A stretch of DNA of 64,000 nt from Atherinomorus stipes (Eukaryota; Chordata; Actinopteri; Atheriniformes; Atherinidae), in the NCBI GenBank assembly GCA_023101725.1, contig JALJCO010013447.1, positions 33,501 to 97,500 on the forward strand, written 5' to 3'. Shown here one piece after another: positions 45,901-54,900 of this stretch. The position numbers and the translations under genes are program-made. Under the pieces are notes generated by a model. It worked only from the letters and a program-made list of their open reading frames with translations. It made no database searches and was not told where the DNA came from. Each line of letters starts with the position of its first letter. Position 1 is the stretch's first letter.

Positions 45901-48900
45901 GGGACAGTTTGGACGTCAGGCTGACTCAGGGACAGTTTGGACATTCCGGCTGTCTCTGGGACAGTTTGGACGTCAGGCTGACTCAGGGACAGTTTGGACA
46001 TTTCTGCTGACTCTGGGACAGTTTGGACATCCAGCTGATTAAGGGACAGTTTGGACATTTCTGCTGACTCTGGGACAGTTTGGACGTCCGGCTGACTCAG
46101 GGACAGTTTGGACGTTCGGCTGTCTCTGGGACAGTTATGATGTCTGGCTGACTCTGGGACAGTTTGGACATCCGGCTGATTTAGGGACAGTTCGGACATT
46201 CCGGCTGACTCTGGGACAGTTTGGATGTCTGGCTGACTCAGGGACAGTTTGGACATTCTGGCTGTCCCTTGGACAGTTTGGACGTCAGGCTGACTCAGGG
46301 ACAGTTTGGACGTTCGGCTGACTCTGGGACAGTTTTGACGTCCAGCTGACTCTGAGACAGTTTGGACATTCCAGCTGTCTCTGGGACAGTTTGGACGACA
46401 GGCTGACTCAGGGACAGTTTGGACGTCCGGCTGTCTCTGGGACAGTTTTGACGTCCGGCTGACTCTGTGACAGTTTGGACATTCCAGCTGTCTCTAGGAC
46501 AGTTTGGACATTCCGGCTGACTCAGGGACAGGACGTCCAGTAGAGCAGGACAGTAAATGATTTTAGGTCAGCGGGTCTGGGGGACATTCCCTTTGGTCTC
46601 TGAATGTCCTGCTCGGGATCGGGGCTAATGATGTCATGTCCTCCACAGCTTAATAAGTGGACATGTCTGTCCTGTATGTCCACGTCTTTGACAGGTCTGC
46701 TGCTGCTGTCTCTGCTGTCAGCGTCGGCATACGTGGAGGAGCTGGACAACTCGTAAGGACACAAACTTAATTTTTCTGCAGCTGTCAACGACTGAACGTG
46801 CGGTCGTTGATCAGGTCTTTGATCTGGTCTTTGATCAGGTCTTTGATCTGGTCTTTGATCTGGTCGTTGATCAGGTCTTTGATCAGGTCGTTGATCAGGT
46901 CTTTGATCTGGTCGGTGATCAGGTCGTTGATCAGGTCTTTGATCTGGTCTTTGATCAGGTCTTTGATCTGGTCTTTGATCTGGTCGTTGATCAGGTCTTT
47001 GATCAGGTCGTTGATCAGGTCTTTGATCTGGTCGGTGATCAGGTCTTTGATCTGGTCTTTGATCTGGTCTTTGATCTGGTCGTTGATCAGGTCTTTGATC
47101 TGGTCTTTGATCTGGTCGTTGATCAGGTCTTTGATCAGGTCGTTGATCAGGTCTTTGATCAGGTCGTTGATCAGGTCTTTGATCAGGTCGTTGATCAGGT
47201 CTTTGATCAGGTCGTTGATCTGGTCTTTGATCTGGTCGTTGATCAGTTCTTTGATCTGGTCTTTGATCTGGTCTTTGATCTGGTCTTTGATCTGGTCGTT
47301 GATCTGGTCGGTGTTCAGGTCTTTGATCTGGTCTTTGATCAGGTCTTTGATCTGGTCTTTGATCAGGTCTTTGATCAGGTCGTTGATCAGGTCTTTGATC
47401 AGGTCGTTGATCAGGTCTTTGATCAGGTCGTTGATCAGGTCTTTGATCAGGTCGTTGATCTGGTCTTTGATCTGGTCGTTGATCAGTTCTTTGATCTGGT
47501 CTTTGATCTGGTCTTTGATCTGGTCTTTGATCTGGTCGTTGATCTGGTCGGTGTTTAGGTCTTTGATCTGGTCTTTGATCTGGTCTTTGATCAGTTCTTT
47601 GATCTGGTCGTTGATCAGGTCTTTGATCTGGTCGTTGATCAGGTCTTTGATCTGGTCGTTGATCAGTTCTTTGATCTGGTCGTTGATCAGGTCTTTGATC
47701 TGGTCGTTGATCAGGTCTTTGATCAGGTCTTTGATCTGGTCTTTGATCTGGTCGTTGATCAGTTCTTTGATCTGGTCGTTGATCAGGTCTTTGATCTGGT
47801 AGGTGATCAGGTCTTTGATCAGGTCTTTGATCTGGTCTTTGATCTGATCGTTGATCAGGTCTTTGATCAGGTCTTTAATCAGTTCTTTGATCTGGTCGTT
47901 GATCAGGTCTTTGATCTGGTCTTTGATCAGGTCTTTGATCAGGTCTTTGATCTGGTCTTTGATCTGGTCGTTGATCAGGTCTTTGATCAGGTCGTTGATC
48001 AGGTCTTTGATCTGGTAGGTGATCAGGTCTTTGATCTGGTCTTTGATCTGGTCTTTGATCTGGTCGTTGATCAGGTCTTTGATCAGGTCGTTGATCAGGT
48101 CTTTGATCTGGTTGGTGATCAGGTCTTTGATCTGGTCTTTGATCAGTTCTTTGATCTGGTCATTGATCAGGTCGTTGATCAGGTCGTTGATCAGGTCTTT
48201 GATCTGGTTGTTGATCAGGTCTTTGATCTGGTCGGTGTTCAGGTCTTTGATCTGGTCGTTGATCAGGTCTTTGATCTGGTTGTTGATCAGGTCTTTGATC
48301 TGGTAATTGATCAGGTCTTTGATCTGGTCTTTGATCTGGTCGTTGATCAGGTCTTTGATCTGGTCGGTGATCAGGTCTTTGATCTGGTCGTTGATCAGGT
48401 CTTTGATCTGGTCATTGATCAGGTCTTTGATCAGTTCTTTGATCTGGTCGTTGATCAGGTCTTTGATCTGGTCTTTGATCTGGTAATTGATCAGGTCTTT
48501 GATCTGGTAATTGATCAGGTCTTTGATCTGGTCGTTGATCAGTTCTTTGATCTGGTCGGTGATCAGGTCGTTGATCTGGTCGTTGATCAGGTCTTTGATC
48601 TGGTCGTTGATCAGTTCTTTGATCTGGTCGGTGATCAGGTCTTTGATCTGGTCGTTGATCAGGTCTTTGATCTGGTCGTTGATCAGGTCTTTGATCTGGT
48701 CGGTGATCAGGTCTTTGATCTGGTCGTTGATCAGTTCTTTGATCTGGTCGTTGATCAGGTCTTTGATCTGGTCGTTGATCAGGTCTTTGATCTGGTCGGT
48801 GATCAGGTCTTTGATCTGGTCGTTGATCAGTTCTTTGATCTGGTCGTTGATCAGGTCTTTGATCAGGTCTTTGATCAGTTCTTTGATCTGGTCGTTGATC

Positions 48901-51900
48901 AGGTCTTTGATCTGGTCTTTGATCTGGTAATTGATCAGGTCTTTGATCTGGTAATTGATCAGGTCTTTGATCTGGTCGTTGATCAGGTCTTTGATCTGGT
49001 CTTTGATCAGTTCTTTGATCTGGTCGTTGATCAGGTCTTTGATCTGGTCTTTGATCTGGTAATTGATCAGGTCTTTGATCTGGTCGTTGATCAGGTCTTT
49101 GATCTGGTCTTTGATCTGGTAATTGATCAGGTCTTTGATCTGGTCTTGAATCTCGTCGTTGATCAGGTCTTTGATCTGGTTGGTGATCAGGTCTTTGATC
49201 TGGTCATTGATCTGGTCTTGATTCTCGTCGTTGATCAGGTCTTTGATCTGGTTGGTGATCAGGTCTTTGATCTGGTCGTTGATCAGGTCTTTGATCTGGT
49301 CATTGATCAGGTCTTTGATCTGGTTGGTGATCTGGTCGTTGATCAGGTCTTTTGATCTGGTCTTTGATCTGGTCGTTGATCAGGTCTTTGATCTGGTTGG
49401 TGATCAGGTCTTTGATCTGGTTGGTGATCAGGTCTTTGATCTGGTCATTGATCAGGTCTTTGATCTGGTCTTTGATCAGGTCTTTGATCTGGTCGTTGAT
49501 CAGGTCTTTGATCTGGTCATTGATCAGGTCTTTGATCTGGTCATTGATCAGGTCTTTGATCTGGTCGTTGATCAGGTCTTTGATCTGGTCGTTGATCTGG
49601 TCTTTGATCTGGTCGTTGATCAGGTTTTGATCTGGTCGTTGATCTGGTCTTTGATCTGGTCGTTGATCTGGTCTTTGATCTGGTAATTGATCAGGTCTTT
49701 GATCTGGTCGTTGATCAGTTCTTTGATCTGGTCGTTGATCAGGTCTTTGATCTGGTCTTTGATCTGGTCTTTGATCTGGTAATTGATCAGGTCTTTGATC
49801 TGGTCGTTGATCAGGTCTTTGATCTGGTTGGTGATCAGGTCTTTGATCAGGTCTTTGATCTGGTCTTTGATCTGGTAATTGATCAGGTCTTTGATCTGGT
49901 CATTGATCTTGTCTTTGATCTGGTTGGTGATCAGTTCTTTGATCTGGTCGTTGATCAGTTCTTTGATCTGGTTGGTGATCAGGTCTTTGATCTGGTCATT
50001 GATCTTGTTGGTGATCAGGTCTTTGATCTGGTCGTTGATCAGGTCTTTGATCTGGTCGGTGATCAGGTCTTTGATCTGGTCGTTGATCAGGTCTTTTATC
50101 TGGTCATTGATCAGGTCTTTGATCTGGTTGGTGATCAGGTCTTTGATCTGGTCGTTGATCAGGTCTTTGATCTGGTCATTGATCAGGTCTTTGATCTGGT
50201 CGGTGATCAGGTCTTTGATCTGGTCGTTGATCAGGTCTTTGATCTGGTCGGTGATCAGGTCTTTGATCTGGTCATTGATCAGGTCTTTGATCAGGTTGTT
50301 GATCAGGTCTTTGATCTGGTAATTGATCAGGTCTTTGATCTGGTCATTGATCTGGTTGGTGATCAGGTCTTTGATCTGGTCATTGATCAGGTCTTTGATC
50401 TGGTCATTGATCAGGTCTTTGATCTGGTCGTTGATCAGGTCTTTGATCTGGTCGTTGATCAGGTCTTTGATCTGGTCATTGATCAGGTCTTTGATCTGGT
50501 CGTTGATCAGGTCTTTGATCTGGTCATTGATCAGGTCTTTGATCTGGTCGGTGATCAGGTCTTTGATCTGGTCGTTGATCAGGTCTTTGATCTGGTCGGT
50601 GATCAGGTCTTTGATCTGGTCATTGATCAGGTCTTTGATCAGGTTGTTGATCAGGTCTTTGATCTGGTAATTGATCAGGTCTTTGATCTGGTCATTGATC
50701 TGGTTGGTGAACAGGTCTTTGATCTGGTCATTGATCAGGTCTTTGATCTGGTCATTGATCAGGTCTTTGATCTGGTCGTTGATCAGGTCTTTGATCTGGT
50801 CGTTGATCAGGTCTTTGATCTGGTCATTGATCTGGTCTTTGATCTGGTTGTTGATCAGGTCTTTGATCTGGTTGTTGATCAGGTCTTTGATCTGGTCATT
50901 GATCCGGTCTTTCTTCTGGTTGTTGTTCTCGTCTGAACTTTCATCTCACGAGTGTGACGAAAAGCACCAACAGATCAAATGTTTTATATTTGCTGTTATC
51001 TTTTATAAAATGGAGGTAATTTGGGATTCATCCGTTCATTTTCCAGCTTCATGGAGAAGAAAGGATCTGATGAGATCTGGCTGATCAAGGTGTGTAAATT
51101 CACCGTCCTTCATGTAGCACAGAACAATGTTTACATGGTTTACACTGTTCACCATGTTTTCCTATGTTGACATGGTTGACGTTGTCGACGGTTTCCGGTG
51201 TGTACTTGCTGTGTCTCTGCAGTTCTACGCTCCCTGGTGTACCTTCTGTAAGCAGCTGGATCCTGTTTGGCATCAGATTGGCTCAGAACTCCGGAGTCAT
51301 GGATCTCTGGTTCAAGTTGGCAAATCAGATGCGACCGTCAACACCGGTATGTAGCGTCCAAAGCGCCGCAGACGGCTGACATGAACATGTCCACTGGGTT
51401 TGGAGGCCTGATAACAGCTTTTTGTCTCTTTCTGTAGGTCTGGCGAAGGAGTTCCGGGTCAGAAATTACCCGGCCATCTTCATGTAAGTTGTTACTGTGA
51501 GTTCATCCAACTGAGGAATCTCATCAGGTTGCTGATACTTCCACAAAACCAAGAGATGCTTTCAAGAAAAAGTATTTTAAACCGAACACAAATGTTCATG
51601 TCATGAAAAAGGATTACTTTACACAGAACATACGTTCTGGTCATTCTGCAGGTGTTACAGTATATTCTGTAGGTGTTACGGTATATTCTGTAGGTGTTAC
51701 GGTTTATTCTGCAGGTGTTAAGGTTTATTCTGCAGGTGTTAGGTTTATTCTGCAGGTGTTACAGTATATTTGCAGGTGTTAAGGTTTATTCTGAGGTGTT
51801 ACAGTATATTCTGCAGGTGTTAAGGTTTATTCTGCAGGTGTTACGGTTTATTCTCCAGGTGTTACAGTTTATTCTGCAGGTGTTACGGTTTATTCTCCAG

Positions 51901-54900
51901 GTGTTACGGTTTTTCTGCAGGTGTTAAGGTTTATTCTGCAAGTGTAACGGTTTATTCTGCAGGTGTTACGGTTTATTCTGTAGGTGTTACGGTTTATTCT
52001 GCAGGTGTAACGGTTTATTCTGCAGGTGTTACAGTATATTCTGCAGGTGTTACAGTTTATTCTGTAGGTGTTACGGTTTATTCTGCAGGTGTTACGTTTT
52101 ATTCTGCAGGTGTTACGTTTTATTCTGTAGGTGTTACGGTTTATTCTGTAGGTGTTACGGTTTATTCTGTAGGTGTTACGGTTTATTCTGCAGGTGTTAC
52201 GGTTTATTCTGTAGGTGTTACGGTTTATTCTGCAGGTGTTACGGTTTATTCTGCAGGTGTTACGGTTTATTCTGCAGGTGTTACGGTTTATTCTGTAGGT
52301 GTTACGGTTTATTCTGCAGGTGTTACGGTTTATTCTGCAGGTGTTACGGTTTATTCTGCAGGTGTTACGGTTTATTCTGCAGGTGTTACGGTTTATTCTG
52401 CAGGTGTTACTGTTTATTCTGCAGGTGTTACGGTTTATTCTGCAGGTGTTACGGTATATTCTGTAGGTGTTACGGTATATTCTGCAGGTGTTACGGTATA
52501 TTCTGCAGGTGTTACGGTTTATTCTGCAGGTGTTACGGTTTATTCTGCAGGTGTTACGGTTTATTCTGTAGGTGTTACGGTATATTCTGCAGGTGTTACG
52601 GTTTATTCTGCAGGTGTTACGGTTTATTCTGCAGGTGTTACGGTTTATTCTGCAGGTGTTCGGTTTATTCTGTAGGTGTTACGGTATATTCTGCAGGTGT
52701 TACGGTTTATTCTGCAGGTGTTACGGTTTATTCTGCAGGTGTTACGGTATATTCTGCAGGTGTTACGGTTTATTCTGCAGGTGTTACGATTTATTCTGCA
52801 GGTGTTACGGTTTATTCTGCAGGTGTTACGGTTTATTCTGTAGGTGTTCGTTTTATTCTGCAGGTGTTACGTTTATTCTGCAGGTGTTACGGTTTATTCT
52901 GCAGGTGTTACGGCTTATTCTGCAGGTGTTACGGTTTATTCTGCAGGTGTTACGGTTTATTCTGTAGGTGTTACGGTTTATTCTGCAGGTGTTACGGTTT
53001 ATTCTGCAGGTGTTACGGTTTATTCTGCAGGTGTTACGGTTTATTCTGTAGGTGTTACTAGGGATGCACCGATGCATCGGCTGGACATCGGTATCGGCCG
53101 ATCTTTGCCTCGTTAACTGCCATCGGCCATCGGCCAATAAAAATGACATTCGCCGATGGCAGTGGCCGATTATTAGATAGCCTGAAATTCACTGCGGGAT
53201 TGCGGGAATCGCGCATAATACCATCAACACCCGCAAACTTCGCTCGTATAATGCGGGAAATTTCCGCTTGCAATTGCAGCGACATAATGTGCAGTGAACG
53301 TTTGCATCGGAGCCATAAAATAACGTAGAATAAAGGGCTCGACACGCTTGAGGCGACGTCGTTCCTTCTCCTTTCATTAAGGAGGAGTGACGTCGCCTCC
53401 CGCGTTGGCCATTAAACGCACGCTGGCGTGCTCCCTTTCTCTCTCTCTCCCTCTCTGACCTGTCAGATGTCGCAGCATCCCCCTTGTTTATAAACCAACC
53501 ATAGTTGGCGGATTTCCCGCCGGTAAGACGATACTTTCACGGAGTGTTATAACGTAAATGTAACTTCGGGTCCCCTGAAGGGAAGCTGGTCTGGACCAAC
53601 ACCAGTAAAGATCTGCGCTGTGGCAGCGCCGGTGTCGGTCTCGTTTACGACCCAAATCCTCCGGATCCTCAGGCAGCGCCGGTGCTGATCACAGTACCAA
53701 GCAGCCCAAAGAAAAGTTTTAGCCTAACTGGCTCAGAATATCCGTGTTTGATCATAACGATGGAGACACGAGCTGCTCAGTTTAATGTTGGTGTGATGAA
53801 ACCATCATCAGCGCTGCGTCACCGTTTCTCACATGGCAGCTAAATGTGAGATCGATTCATAGATAAAGATAGTATTGATAAGTAATAGGTTGATATGATG
53901 AATACATTTTATATTTTGATGCATAGGCTAAACAGCATTAAATATGCCCTATTAAAAATCTAAATTTGGTATTATTTTGGAGAAAGAAGCTGATTTGGAG
54001 AATGTTTCCTCATCATTTTCTTGCTGCTCTTCACTTGTTCTTGTTTATCTTTTATCTTATCTTCTTTATTATTTTCTGTGTTTTTATTTTCTTTCCTATT
54101 AAGTATCTTTGGGTGTTCTTAAAGGTGTTCTTAAATGTATTATTATTATTATATTCATTAAGTTTCTGACAGTTTTCTAGCCTTGCATGTAGAAGATGCT
54201 CTGTCCTCCCCAAGACCAGTTTTATTTTAACAGAACTTTTATCAAACACAAGAGATTATGTAGAGGAGAGAGAACAGAACAGAACTGGAAGAAAGAACCA
54301 CCAGAATAATGCCGTTGAAAGATGCAACAGATTACTGCAATATATACTTTTTATACTGAGTTGGTAAAAACTGATGATGGCTGATAACGGAGACAGAGAC
54401 AGGACAAGAGAGCTGGTTAAGATGGAAACTAAGGACGAAAAAGATAAATAATGCTCCTTATTAATCTGAGGTACGGGTAGGACACTGTAAGACCTGTGGC
54501 AAAGCGCCCTGTAAATATCCCCCCAAAGTATACAAATCCCCCTTGGTGAAGCATGTAAGGGGGAATTCCCCCCCATTTTGAGAAGTGAATTTCAAGCCCT
54601 GATATATATATATATAATGATTTACATGTGTCATCAACACTGTCCTTAAGAAAAACTCTTTCCCCCTCTTTTTGGGCGGGTGGGGGGAGATACTGGTAGA
54701 AGGCATCCACGCACTTTCCTTAGTAGAGAAATGAAGATGGCGGCGGTTGTGTGGCAATATTTTACCGTTTCAGAAAAAGATCAGCGTTATGCAGTTTGCA
54801 GTACATGCTCCACAAATATTTTTTATTGGGCCATTAAAATAATCTTGCTGAGTATGTTTTTGTTTATTAGGCTTTTGTTGGGCAATATACTGAAGCATCT

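Noticed and set aside
46798..47802. 334-codon hydrophobic frame (LIRSLIWS repeats) resembling a membrane protein
   Set aside because: It is a 12-bp repeat within tmx3-like intron 2, flanked by verified exons in phase; length is due to unit size divisible by three.
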